Part shown: piece after piece, positions 35,803 through 48,244 of the stretch
How positions within the stretch are numbered: position 1 is the first letter of the stretch
How the letters are laid out: each line of letters starts with the position of its first letter
The notes under the pieces: model-generated
Told to the model about the DNA's origin: nothing
Databases searched by the model: none
The model's input: only the letters and a program-made list of their open reading frames with translations
From: Tetrahymena elliotti 4EA
Lineage: Eukaryota > Ciliophora > Oligohymenophorea > Hymenostomatida > Tetrahymenidae
NCBI GenBank assembly: GCA_000231825.2
Contig: JH720308.1
Span: 1,101,675 to 1,165,674, forward strand
Direction: 5' to 3'
DNA length: 64,000 bases
Made by a program: the position numbers and the translations under genes

Positions 35803-38800
35803 TCATTTTTTAATGTTTAATTGGTTTCCAATTGCTTTCAGCATTTTATTAAAAGTTTCTTCTATCATCAAAGTGTAAGCAGGAAGGATAAATATTATTT
35901 TTTTAGCTATATAAAAGCGATTTGATATTATACTAAATTCAATAAAGAACTCATATATCTTAGGTATATTAACTATTATGCAAAAAAGAATAGCTATCAA
36001 AAGTATTGTGTTTTATTATGATTATATATTTGATTTCAGTTCTGTATATAGAGTATTCATGAATGATATTATTGATTCATTAAGAACTTAACTAAAGGTT
36101 AATAAATTTAGCTAGTTTAAATAAAACTCATTAGTGTTACTAATTTGATAATTTATGCTTTATATTTTTAAAAAATATTCTTTCCACAAGCTCAAAGAAT
36201 TTACTAAACCCTAAGTTAGAACACCGTTAAAAAGCTAATAACATAAATCTGTTGAAATTTATGGATAATAACTACATAGATTAGACTACAATTTTTGATT
36301 AAAACTATCAGTAAATGATGATGAAAAGAATGATAGTTACTAAACTTAATAAATATCAAGAGTAAAATCATTCAAAAATTAAAGAGATTCTTAAAAATAT
36401 TTTTATATTTTTTATATTTCTTAATCTTAAAATAATAATTCATTGTTTAACCTTTACTCATACAGAATGCTAGAATATGCTAATAGTGAAGAAACTTCTG
36501 AATTTAACTAAGAAAAATCTCTTAAATATTTCAAAGCAGGTTAAAAGTTACTAAAAATGGCAACCTATATTTGATTTTTAATAGAATTAGAGAAAAAAAT
36601 AAAAATAAAAATTTTACATTATAGATTAAATTGACAAGAATATAGAAGAAGAATAAAATCATTGTGAAAGATGAGACTAGATAAAATCTTAGATTTTGGA
36701 GCTTTTGCTAATTAATTTTTATGTGAAGAGCTTTTCTTTTACTTGAATCTTAAGAATAAGAATTGTTCTCTTCTTGATTTTAAAATTTAGTAAGTACATA
36801 CTCCTTTTACCTTATACTAAAAGTAAATTTCTCAATCATTTCATCACTTTCTTTAAGGTTTTCAATAATAGAAGTTACTCTAATCATCTCATTCTCTACA
36901 TGGCTTGTCTTCACAGTAGTTAATATATTAAAAAGCTGTATCATTCTTCTTTAAAATATTCCAAAATTCATAATTATGACTACATAAATAATCAAAGTAA
37001 ACACAATCATCAAAGAAGATATCACAATAACAGTTACATTCAATTTATCCTTTATATCTAATGTACTACCAAATTATTCAGAACTAAAAATTTAGCAATT
37101 TTCCTAAAAGTTCTTAAAGTTGTGTTCAATAAATAAAATAGACTAGTATTCATTTGAGTTTTATTAATACAATTTAGCTAAGTCAATACCTTTATTTAAT
37201 TTTCATTAATAAATATAAAAAAATCTTATTAAAAATAAATAAATTAATAAAATTATATTATCTTGAAAATTAAAATTCTAAAAAAGTCAATATTTTTATT
37301 AAATTATTACCTAAAATACTATTTAAATGGTAAAAGAGCTAACCCAAAGAATTAACAAATGTGAAATTAGAAGATATAATATCAATTCTATTTAAATCAG
37401 TAATCTACTATTCATTATTATAGTTTTATTGTAAGAAATAAGGATTAATTAAATTTATTAAATCTTCTGAAAAATCTGAAATCAGGTTATCTTGTTAATA
37501 TGATGATGTCATATTAGTGAAAATCCTCTGATATGAGTCTGTTAAAGTTGCATTCAATGAAAGTAAAGTATTTTATTTATCAGGAAAGGTATTCAATGTC
37601 TTTATTTGTCTCATAACAAACTCCTATTTTATTTGTAAATGGACAATTTTAATTATTTTTATGTTTTAAAACTTACTGTTGAGGTAAATTAGGCATATGG
37701 TGTAATAAGATAGCTCCTAAATATAATTCCTTCCATATTTTATATCAAGGATTTTAAAGAGCTGTTAATTTAAGTGGCTAAAACAAGGCTTGTAGTTATC
37801 ATTAAAATATATTCAAACAACTTCAAGCTCTTCAAAATTTGTAGGGAAGAAGGTTGAGATTTTTGCTCCGTAAAAGCTTCAAAATATGCAAATTTATCAA
37901 TCTATTTTATTTTATCGTTTTCACTTCCATTTAAACTAGCTTCAACTTTTAGCTTATCTCCTAATCCCTCCTTTGTATCTGATTTACTTACAGAATTATC
38001 CCTACCAGAACCATCTTATTGCATTTGCAATTATACTTTTTTATATCTTTCTTTGGCAAGGTCTTATTTTGTTTAAGACCTGCTAGGTGTTCCTTTTTTA
38101 TTTTTGCTTTAAGTTTTAGATTTATTACTCTTAGCACTAACCACAGTTTAATCATTTAACTAACCATTTATCTATTCTTCTTATTAAGTTTATATTTATT
38201 TAATATCTACTAAAATCTAGTTTGGCTCTTGTGTTGTTTATTTTTTTTTTTAATCATCCTCATTTTAATTAAAGGCTTTATCATTTTATTTTTCATTTTC
38301 TTAAATAGCACCTAAACTCAATGCATTTGATTCTTTATTTGTTTGATTTTTTACTTTTTATTTTGTTTAACCATTTAAAGTCTCTTAAAACTGAGGAAAT
38401 CTATGTTCAACCATAATGTCACTAGCCTTTAAATATTTAAATTTTATAAATGATTGATTTTTTCTAATTATATTTTTATTACCATAGTTCTTGTTGTTTC
38501 TATCATACCAAAAGACTAATTCATATCATGAAGTTAGCCTTTTGAGATCAGCAAAGCTTAACTCTCATTCAATAAGTTATTAACGTCCAAAATTTCATTT
38601 ACTTTTTCTGCTTATTTCTAATTTTTCTTTTTGTTTGTTTTCTTTTATTTTGAATTTATTTAAGCACTTTTTATGTTATTTACAATCTACGAATTTGAGG
38701 ATAACTTTGATCTTTTTAAAATTTATAATAATAAAACTTAATTTTTGAAAAATAATAATAAAGAAGTAATTTTTTTTATTTAATTATCTATAAATAGATA

Positions 38801-41800
38801 CATTTTTACTTTTTGTATTTCATGAAAATACCTTAGAATACCCTTTAACTAGCTAGTTGATAAGTAATAAAAATTTTACTAGCTATAATTTGTCATTCAT
38901 TTTTAAAAGAATTTTTTTAGAACAAAAAGTAATAACTGAATATCATGAAAATATAATCATACACTCAGTATGAATTTTTGAAAATTTTTAACTTAAAATA
39001 TTATGATTTTTGAATTAAAATATTTTGACAAAGTGCCATTAAATAAATTTAATATTTTACTCGCTAAATAATAAATATATCAAATTTATAATATTTGAAA
39101 AACCCAGTTATTTTTTATTTATCAATTTTAAAAATATTATTTTTAATGAATATTTTTTAAAAAGTAAATTTTTTAGATCAATATATAGTAAAAAATTTAC
39201 AAGTTAAAAGTAAGTAATAAATAATTAGTATGACATTTTTATGTAAATATTTTTTTTAAGAAAAATACTAGAATGAAAACTGTTAAAAAGTAGCAAAATT
39301 TTTTAGACAAAATCAAAATCAACTTTTTGATACTTATTGGGTATTCTATGGTAATTTTTGGTTCTATGATAAAAATGTAAAATTAAATAAAAAATTTTAA
39401 ATTGTAGATGGACTAATGTTAAAAATTAAATTGCAATAATACAATATATTTTTAAAGACCAAAAGTTTTTTGTAATTTGGAAATATTTTAAAAATTAACT
39501 TACTCTTATTCAGATTCTAAAATAGTCTCATCTCTAGTAAAATTAGTTTTTGGAGGATTCATAGCTTCATCTTCAAATTGGTCACTTGAATTAACTGAAA
39601 CTACTTAAGTATTATCTTTATCATGCCTAGAAAAATTACTTTTTTGACTTTGAATTTATAATTTTTAAACAGAATTATTAGAACTAAACACTGAATTATT
39701 TAAATTTTTATAGCTATTTAGCATAAGTTATTTTATTTCTACTACATAGTAAACAAGATCTCCTTTAGTTGTTCCTAAAACTCTTTACTAAATACTGATT
39801 TCAGTTTTAAATCTTAAAATATCATTATCTTTTTATTAGAGTTTTTTTCTAACTGAGCTGGTTTATGACCTTAATGAGTCTAATTAACCTAAATTTTAAT
39901 CTCTCTCTAGGGTATTAGTAAAGTTTTACTTTGATGATTTATTTCCTTTATTAATATGAAGTTAAAATATTTTAAAATTTCAATTAATATTACTGTAAAA
40001 CAAATCATAAAATAAGGCACTCTTTGTATCAGGAAAGCTCAAATCAACATCTGAAAAATCTAACTTTATGAATGGCTTAGAGTTTTTGATGAACTCATCA
40101 AATTTAGGAATGACGTATTAGATATCAACTTTATAAGCATATGGTAATGATTCAACAGGTTATCCAATTTTTTAAAAAAAATTTTAACAAACTCCTTCTA
40201 TCTTTCCATTACTGCTAACAATAAAAAAGCCACTGTTCGTTTTGATAACTTTAGCCAAAAAGATAAAAGGAAGCTCTTCAGTATAGAAAAAGTTAATATC
40301 TGCGAAAATATTAACTTGAAAGATAAAATTAAATTTGTTTTTCAAAAACACTGTTCTTGCTATATGTACAACATTGTATTTTCCACGAATCATCATAAAT
40401 CTGACTACCTCATCATGAACAGTAGCTAAAGTTATTGGCATCAACTCTTTTATATCAGAAACATAGTGAAACTCTTACTTTTTATATCCAAATACACTAG
40501 GTGCTTTATCTGAATAGCCTACAATCTAAATTATTTATTTAAATAATTAAAATAAAAAATTAAACCAAAACTTAATTTACTCTTCCTAATTTTTTTCCAA
40601 CAGTAGCTGTTATTGAAATAACATCTTAAGAGAACACTTCTATAAACATATTTTTGCTATTAAGGTATTAAGCTATATCACTTTACTTGTGAGCTTATTT
40701 AATTTAATTTGCTTTTTTAAGATTCCCTTTGATTTCCGATTCAAAGAATACTAAGATTTATTGACTCTATGGTGTAGTATACCTATTGTAGAAATCTATC
40801 AGCATATTCTCTGTTACATCAATAATATCAACAAAATTCTGATTAAGGTTTTCAACTTACCAAGAATATTCAAAAGATTTTTTCATCTATTCCATAGCTT
40901 CTCTTTTTATTTCAAGACATTTAAAAATTAATTATTTCAGCTTTGTTTTTTAATTCTCCATTTAAATGTATATTTCTATAGCTTTAGAAGTTTGCTCAAC
41001 AGTCATGTCTACAATACCCTTTTTGATGTCAGTTGACATCGTCTCTTTTATGATTTAAAGCATGACTTCCAAACTTGCTTGTGTTCTCAAACTCATTTAT
41101 TTTTTCATTTTTTCTTACTCAATTTATATATCAATAATTGAACACAAAGCAAAAGTATGCTTTTTTACAGATAAAAAGTGGTCCATGTATCTTAAAAATT
41201 AAAATGAATCTTCTTTTTAATTAAATATGTCTATTAATCTCAGATCATTTCTAATATACATCCTGATTAGCTGCTCATAGACTCTATTACTTAAAAGCAA
41301 CTGATTCTCCTAGACCCCTTTAGTGAATTAACTTTTGTGACAAAAGCAAAATCTAAATAAATTAAAAAAAATAAATAAAATTTAGGTGGGTGATTCGTAG
41401 TATGTATTACTTTTAATTTTTTAATTTAATTTATATATAAATTTTTTAAGTGTGAAAATAATATTGAAAAAAATTGAAAATAAATAACCTTCTAAAATTA
41501 AAATAAATTACTAGTCTTTGCAATATTTTTGGTGTTAATTAAATACTCCCATGTATAAGATCGCTTAGTCTTGCATAGAATACTTTTGATTTGCAATAAG
41601 CATATTAATTTTTCTACATATTTTTCTATGCTCAGATTTTTTAAACATCGACTCTTCACAAATATTATCAAATAAAATTTTTCTTTTTTAAATATCCCAT
41701 AATTTCATAGCTAAATGATGATAAATTATGGATATCAAAAGTAGGATCAAGCAAAACATTTGTGGACTAAGTATATTTGGTGTTAAATCAAAATGAGCAT

Positions 41801-42761
41801 CCAAATGAGAATTATCCTTAAAAAGACTCAATACAATGACTACTGCTGATTAGTTTATCATGCTAAAGTACCAATTTTAGACTTCAAAAGTGCTAAATGG
41901 AACATCATAAAAATATTCATAGTATTTGAGTGATATAAACACTAAGCAAGATAATATAAAGATGAGAAAAGTGAATGAAGTTTAGTAATTTGGATCTATT
42001 CCTATAATGACAGCTTGTATAAATTTTATATTCATAATTATATTTGAGACTAGAGTATTTGTATTATTTCTATAGAGTCCATATTCTTCATGAGACAGGC
42101 ATTGTTCACCATATAAGATACTGTATTAAGCTAAAATATAGGTGAGGGGAAGTGTTATTAAGCAAATAACTCTTGATGCTAATTCAGATGTGGTGTTATT
42201 TTCAAAGCTACTATTTACATTATTTCCAAATCCTCCATGAATACCAATTGTTATCTAGATTTCTGTTGTGAGCATCATCACATAATAGTTATTCGTATTT
42301 GCAATAAAGAGTACATATTTCATGAATAAAAATTGGTAATCTTAATTAATTCGAGTACTAAATACATTAATGAATGTACCTATTACAACAAAGACTAAAA
42401 AAATCATGATTATTATTGACAAAACTAAGTTTAAGCTGTTATCTTCATTAAAATGAAGGATTTAGGTAGGGCGGAAAATAATAAATAAATATTTATATCC
42501 TTCATACCAGCTCACTTGATGAATAATTGAAGAATTAAGGTATTCTAAATCACTAACTAAGGATGAAGAGTTTACGCTAATTACATTTTTAAGTTTTGTA
42601 ATTGGAAATAATAGCGATCCAATATAGACAAAGTTAAGAAAAACAAATAGCACTCTAATTGAACCTATATCTATTTTATATTTATAAATAGCCCTAATTG
42701 TAAGATAAATCAACCTCCACAAAAAATGGTTTTAATCTTTTTTTCCTTTACTAATTTGCAT
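35803..42761 (-). CDS. Large multi-membrane PAS-domain protein (1858 aa, 10 exons)
   Basis: Exons 42761-41512, 41352-40581, 40525-39994, 39945-39504, 38711-38483, 38426-37677, 37623-37311, 37189-36818, 36772-36618 and 36564-35803; lengths sum to 1859 codons. Residues 1-416 contain many hydrophobic segments. A Cys/His cluster (C414, C419, C421, H422) follows, then a helical linker. A PAS domain lies at about 675-800 (IVGYSDKAPSVFGYKKQEF and SGFFIVSSNGKIEGVC). The second half has membrane segments near 1279, 1483, 1584 and 1791 that enclose two extracytoplasmic domains, the last with paired Cys (NLCSYYP and TDLCYQL). This architecture is common among ciliate sensory-type membrane proteins; ligand and output are unknown, and no cyclase or kinase domain is visible. 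Intron 4 is 792 nt, far longer than the others. Confidence 0.85.
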
Positions 42762-43329
42762 TTGAATGACTTAAACTATTAATTGTTACTTATAATTTGT
42801 TATCTTCTACTTTCTTTATTTTATTTCAATTTAATATTATTGACTGAGCAAGACTTTTCTTTCAACTGACCTCATAACAAATTTAAATGAGAAAAGTCAT
42901 GATTTGAATTGTATAAATCGATTAATTATGTAAATTTTTAACAATTTATTCCAAAAAAATGAAATTATCTGAATATTTAATTTTGAGATCAAGAAATTTC
43001 TTCATGATATTCCTAAAATATCTTCAATTCATTTTTATATTTTACTTCAAAAATACATTTTTATTCTTTTATATGTCTTCAGATTGCTTGGTATTTCAAA
43101 ATTAAAAATAATTGAACAATCAACCATGAAAATTTTTTAGAATCAATTATAGATTTAAAAAGTTTTTTTAAATTTCTTAACTAAACGTAAATTAATATAT
43201 CTGTTAAAAAGTAGGGTGCTATACAAAATAATTTAAAAGCAGTTGTAAATAAATTTGATTGTTGAAAAATAATTTAATTGGCAATATTTATTTAATTAAA
43301 AAGTAAAAACTAACAAAAACACAAAAAAT
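42762..43329. other. Intergenic region
   Basis: Spacer of about 570 AT-rich bases between the 5' end of the PAS/membrane gene and the stop of the zinc-finger gene. No feature recognised. Confidence 0.6.
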
Positions 43330-46300
43330 TCATCGCATTTAAATTCGAGGATCAACAGCTCTCTTTCTTTAATTATTTTATTAAATCTATTCTTTACTTT
43401 ATTTATTATTTTGATTTCCTGAATTATTTTAATTTTCTTTTAAGTCACCACTTTAATTTTTAGCATCCTTCTCGCTTTCAATAAGAGGTTAAGCACTAGA
43501 GTTATCTATAAAAATAATTTAATTTCCAATGACATCATTTTTAGTTGTTATTTCTTTGTTTTAATTTTTGTTAGATAAATCGTTTGTTACTAATTTGCTT
43601 TCCTAATTTTATTTTTAGTTTGCTAGTTACTGTTCATACTCCTCAAGTTGCTTATAAGTCAAACGCTGATTATTTCTTGGGTTCATCTATAATTTATTAT
43701 CTTATTATAATCCTGAGTAAGGACTTTTATTTTATATCTTTGATTATTAGAATTATTAATTTTGAATACCATTAGTATTTGAAATATTTTTTAAATTTTC
43801 TTTGTTCTAACTAAAATCTTAGAATGATCTTTTTACATCATCTACTGTACGAATTGGAGTTTTTTTCTTTCCTTGATGGTTGAGCTCATGAATTAAGTTG
43901 AGAGCTTCCACTGTAATTTATGGGTGAACCATGTCAATTTTATCATCCTAAAGTTAGCCACATCTATTACAAATATTTCTGTAGGCAAAATTAAAATTTT
44001 TACAATTACCACAAAGCCAATCTCCAGCTCTGGCATCATAATTTCTACCTACTGGTATTTGCTAATGATCCTACTTTTATACTTATTATAATTACTATTA
44101 CTAAATTCCTCTAATAGGAGTAATTTTTCTAGATACGTTTTACCCATTATTGGGTACATAGCAGTTATTATTCTTTATTTAATTATTATCTACATCAAAA
44201 TGCCTTCTATTTGTTTAAATAGTTGGAGTTAAGCTTCTTCCTCTCATTTATTACTACTATAATTGCTATTAAGGCTGTATTTATACTTATTTTGGTTACT
44301 ATTAATTATCAAATTAATTGATTCTTCTTTCTCTCATATCTTAGTATATCCTTTTGTTTAAATAAGAACTTTCCTAATTTATATCTTATTAAGTTTACTA
44401 TTATTATTATTACTAATTATTTCCTCCCATCAAATCAGAGCTTAAGCAGGCAAGAAGTGGACCTATATTTTGTCTAATCATTTCTAATCTTGATTAGATT
44501 TCATTATCAATTTCTATTAAAGTTGATTGTTGATTTTATTATTATTAATTTCCATATGTAATTGGGGTTCTCTTGCCGCCATTTAAGTTATTATTCATTG
44601 CTTATTACTATGCTAAGTGTAGATGCATTTGTTGGTTTAGAGGTTTTTACATGATAGGTGTTATCTTACCTCCCTTTAAACCTATAGGTGTTACTTTGCC
44701 TAAGTTTTATTGATTTTACTAAGGAATTCCCATTTTTCCTGTGGGAGTGACACTTTTTCTTTAATGAATATTATTTTATTAGTATCCATAAGTATTCTGA
44801 TGCTATTGTTATTGAATATACTATTATGGTCTTTGATTCATACTATTTATATTTTAATTGAAAGAAGTCTTGCTCTGAGGAGTGATGGATCTTAGAGGAA
44901 TCCTTTAGTCTACTTAATTTCTGTGTTGAATTTTTTATTAAATTGCATAATTAGGTTAGGGAGCTGTATTTATCACATTTAAGTTTTCAATGTCAACATC
45001 TTTGCTATCTATGTCAAATGTTTAGTTTTCTATATCATCCTAGTATTCATCATCTATAACTATGTGGTTATCATTTAATTGACTTCTTAAATTATTTAAA
45101 TTTTTGTAAATAATAGCTTATTTTTAAACAAAATGATTATTTGGTTTCACCATATTTCTTGTTAAATTTCCATTTAATAAATTTTTAATGCTATAGTTAG
45201 GGTTTGGTCCATTCACTTAGACAGCTTAAGCATTATTTTATGCTTGTAAGTTACTTTGGTTGGGTCTATAATTACTACCACTTACTCCATTATTATTTAT
45301 AGGATTAGTATTGATAGTTTAATTTTGCAACATACTCTACATTTATTACTCTTTCATTTTTAAGCCATCAACTTAAATACTTAATAACTTGCTAAGTCCT
45401 TCCATTTCTCTAAGAGTTAGTTTCTTTTTTTCTCCACTATTAGGCTTATCTCCACTGCTTTGATTAGAATTATCAATATTTATTGCTACTGAAGGGGTAG
45501 CATTGTTTTTTAGATTAGCCTCAGAAGGTTTTACCTCATTTTAAGAAATGGGTAGTTTTGTTTATGGAGTAGCAGATTTGTTATTGTTCTAAATTTGTAT
45601 TGGTATTTGATTTTACTAAACTTTTTTCATTTAATTTTGTTACTGCTATTAATTATTAACATTTTAATTAGACACATTGCGAGTATTTTATTACTTTGCC
45701 TAGGATTATTGAGGAGGTTCGGGTTATTATCCTTTTTTAGTTTATCTTAAGGGTAGATCTTCTGGTTTAATTTATCCTTCTTCGATGATATCCTCTTCTA
45801 TGTCATCTTCTTAGCTTTCAATTACTATTTTTTGTTGGTTTTTTTTGCCCTTCTGATCTGAATTTTCTTTTTTCTTAGAGCCTCTCGTGTTTGTTTAAGA
45901 AGCATTAGCTTTTTAATTTTCATTAGAAGTCATAGTATCATCAGATTTTCTATCAATTTTTTTAGGAGCTTAAGTAAAATTAGTTTAGATGGCTAGCTAG
46001 CGTCTAGTGCGAGCAGGTTATTAGCGAAGTGGAGCTTCTTCTGCTATAACTTCTTACTAAGTAAGTTTAGGCGCTTATCCTAGAAAGTAAAATAATTATT
46101 ATAATTATGCTTTTTATTAAAAAAATGTTACTTTTTCTTCCTTTAATATTATTATTAGTATCTAACTAAGTCTAGGGCTTCTATGGAGAAGACTAAGAGG
46201 CAATAGTATTTTAAATATCATCCTCTATAGGGTTATCATACTTGATTTGCTCTTAGCCAGTGTTTTCGATATCTTCTTTTTAGGTTTAGTAACCAGTAGA

Positions 46301-46731
46301 AGGGATCTGATCTTCAGCTTTTGCGATCTTCTACTGATTCTTAATTTATATCTTGGCTCCTTTTTTTTTCTAATAAATTTTAAAATGTTAAATCAATAAA
46401 ATGATTTTGTAATAGACTTTATGATTGATTATTAGTAATTAATTGCTTATGTTTAGAAAATAAAAAAATTTACTTGAGGGGGCATAGAACTCTGTTTTAA
46501 ATTTTTTTCTTTTATTTCTATTTTTTCTATCAGAATAATAAATTATTTATCTTAAGCTTTTATTTATTCTGCTTAGCGTTTTGAAGTATTAATTTTTGAT
46601 TTCTGTCAATAAATATCTAAAAATTAAAATCAAATTTGAATTTTAATATTAAAGCAAACACTCTCAAACGGATCTAAATCTTGATTACTAAGGCGCGAAA
46701 GTTGAATTTCTGGAATTAATAAATCAAACAT
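43330..46731 (-). CDS. RanBP2-type zinc-finger, Gln/Asn-rich protein (1062 aa, 4 exons)
   Basis: Exons 46731-46660, 46602-46474, 46369-46132 and 46079-43330; lengths close to 1063 codons. Residues 1-300 are charged and Gln/Lys-rich. The middle is very Gln/Asn-rich and carries repeated short motifs of the type K-I/V-T-P-I: SVTPTGKMGIP, KVTPIGLKGG, KITPIMQKP, KRTPITYG, SLTPTIQ and KITPIRG. Near residue 830 there is a perfect RanBP2 zinc finger: GDWLCGNCKNFNFAYRNICN followed by RC, with four Cys, the W and the NFA/R contacts known to read single-stranded GGU RNA in ZRANB2. A Lys/Arg/Asn-rich tail follows. An RNA-binding protein that can condense into granules is inferred; kinase sites at the TPI repeats are possible. 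Confidence 0.85.
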
Positions 46732-47290
46732 ATTAAAATGTTTAATGGTATTAATTTCAAAAAGTATAAATGATAAAAGTTTCTTTTTTTTAATTTTTAA
46801 ATACACTTAAATTTAAAAATAGAATAAAATAAATGAAATCTAACTGACGAATTCTCCTATTTCTCAATTCAGTAAAATGAATGAAAAAATTAGTTCTAAA
46901 AAATTTTTTCTCCAAAATATTTTATGATTGAAAAACGATTCCCATTTTTAATATTTATGCATTTCAAGATCAATGGTAAATTTTTTAACTTAAGAATTCA
47001 AATCGATTTATTAAAAAGTATTCCCTTAAATTTATTCACTTTCAATAAAAAATTTGTCCAAATGATTTCTTTTTAATACTTGAGGACAAACAAATAAAAG
47101 TGTATTTTTCTATAAATTTGCATTCATTTTTTATTCAATTAGAAATTTTATAAATTAAAAAATTTTTGTTTATTCTATTAAAGGCATTATAGTATAGAAA
47201 AAAATAAATAATATATAAATGTAAAAATTATTCTGAAATTTATTTTAAAATTTGATCTTTAACTTTAAAATAAAATCATTGAAAATTTAT
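46732..47290. other. Intergenic region between divergent genes
   Basis: About 560 AT-rich bases shared as 5' region by the zinc-finger gene (minus) and the 250-residue gene (plus). No defined motif. Confidence 0.6.
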
Positions 47291-48244
47291 ATGAGAAAAT
47301 TTTCTTTTTTTGATGGTTTGTTCAAACATTAGAAATAAAAAAATAGATATAAAAAAATATTTTATGAATTGAAAGAAGATAAGAAGTTATGGCTCATAAA
47401 TGCAAATTTTAGGATATTGTTTAAAGATACTATCTAATTTTTGGATGAAATGTTGATAACTATTCATATATTCTGGTATATTAAAAATCAAATTAAAATG
47501 TTAAAAGAATAATTGTCTCTCTTCCTTTTTGAAAGAAAGACTTTCTTATAATCTAATATATTTTCCTTTTATAGTTCAAAGGGTTTTTTTCATTAAGATG
47601 AATACACTTGCTTTGATGACCTTGTCATTTAAAAAGATTAAAGTATTAAAACAAGAAAAAGAAAAATATAAGTAAACTTACTACACTAAGAAGAGAAAAA
47701 TTAAATAAAAGCAAAAATTATATAAAAAGAAAGAAAGAAAAGAATTTTGCTTAAATCCCATACTATATCTAATAAAATCAGAATTATATACAAAATCTGA
47801 TTTATCATTTAAAATATTTTATTTATAGAGGTATTTCAATATATTTACTAACCCTCTACATTACACTACTAGCTTCGTACATAAGGGGAGGTAAAAATAC
47901 TTAAAGCATTGATATTTAAGAGTCTCATTTTTTCTCTTTTGGATCTACTAAAGCACTTTGATAATTAAAGGGTATAAATAGACATTACTATAAGGGAAAA
48001 TTCAAATATTCAAGAGATAGTTAATAAAATAATTATTGACTAAATAGAAACTAATTTTATAGCTAAATTTTAAATAAATCTAACAGGAAATAGACATTTA
48101 TCAGGATTAGAAGTCTTTTAAATATCTAAAATAATAATTAACAATAAGCAAAGAAAGAATTCAGAATATACAGTATAAAATAAGGAGTAGAAAGAAAACT
48201 CTGAGATATAATAAATTTTTTTGATTGATAAGAAGAGTTTATGA
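47291..48244 (+). CDS. Unknown protein (250 aa, 2 exons)
   Basis: Exon 47291-47671 (ATG, 127 codons) joins in phase to 47873-48244 across a 201-nt intron (47672-47872). The first exon is hydrophobic-aromatic and basic (MRKFSFFDGLFKHQKQKNRY, then NANFRILFKDTIQFLDEM, then FYSSKGFFHQDEYTCFDDL). The second is helical (EVKILKALIFKSLIFSLLDL) and then mixed (VQIDITIRENSNIQEIVNKI). No family is recognised. Its TGA (48242-48244) overlaps the ATG of the next gene by three bases, which is odd for a eukaryote. An alternative 65-nt intron (48175-48239) would keep the frame open and fuse the two genes, so this may be the N-terminal part of the next protein. Without splicing of the first intron the frame would stop at 47800. 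Confidence 0.55.

Noticed and set aside
35803..36060. A separate 85-residue minus-strand membrane protein
   Set aside because: It is the C-terminal end of the PAS/membrane gene; the frame is continuous with the preceding extracytoplasmic domain.
36261..36574. A neat two-exon plus-strand frame of 69 codons with good splice sites
   Set aside because: It is antisense to the last exon of the PAS/membrane gene (36564-35803), whose 254 codons close the frame of the whole 1858-residue model. The plus-strand frame is a mirror effect.
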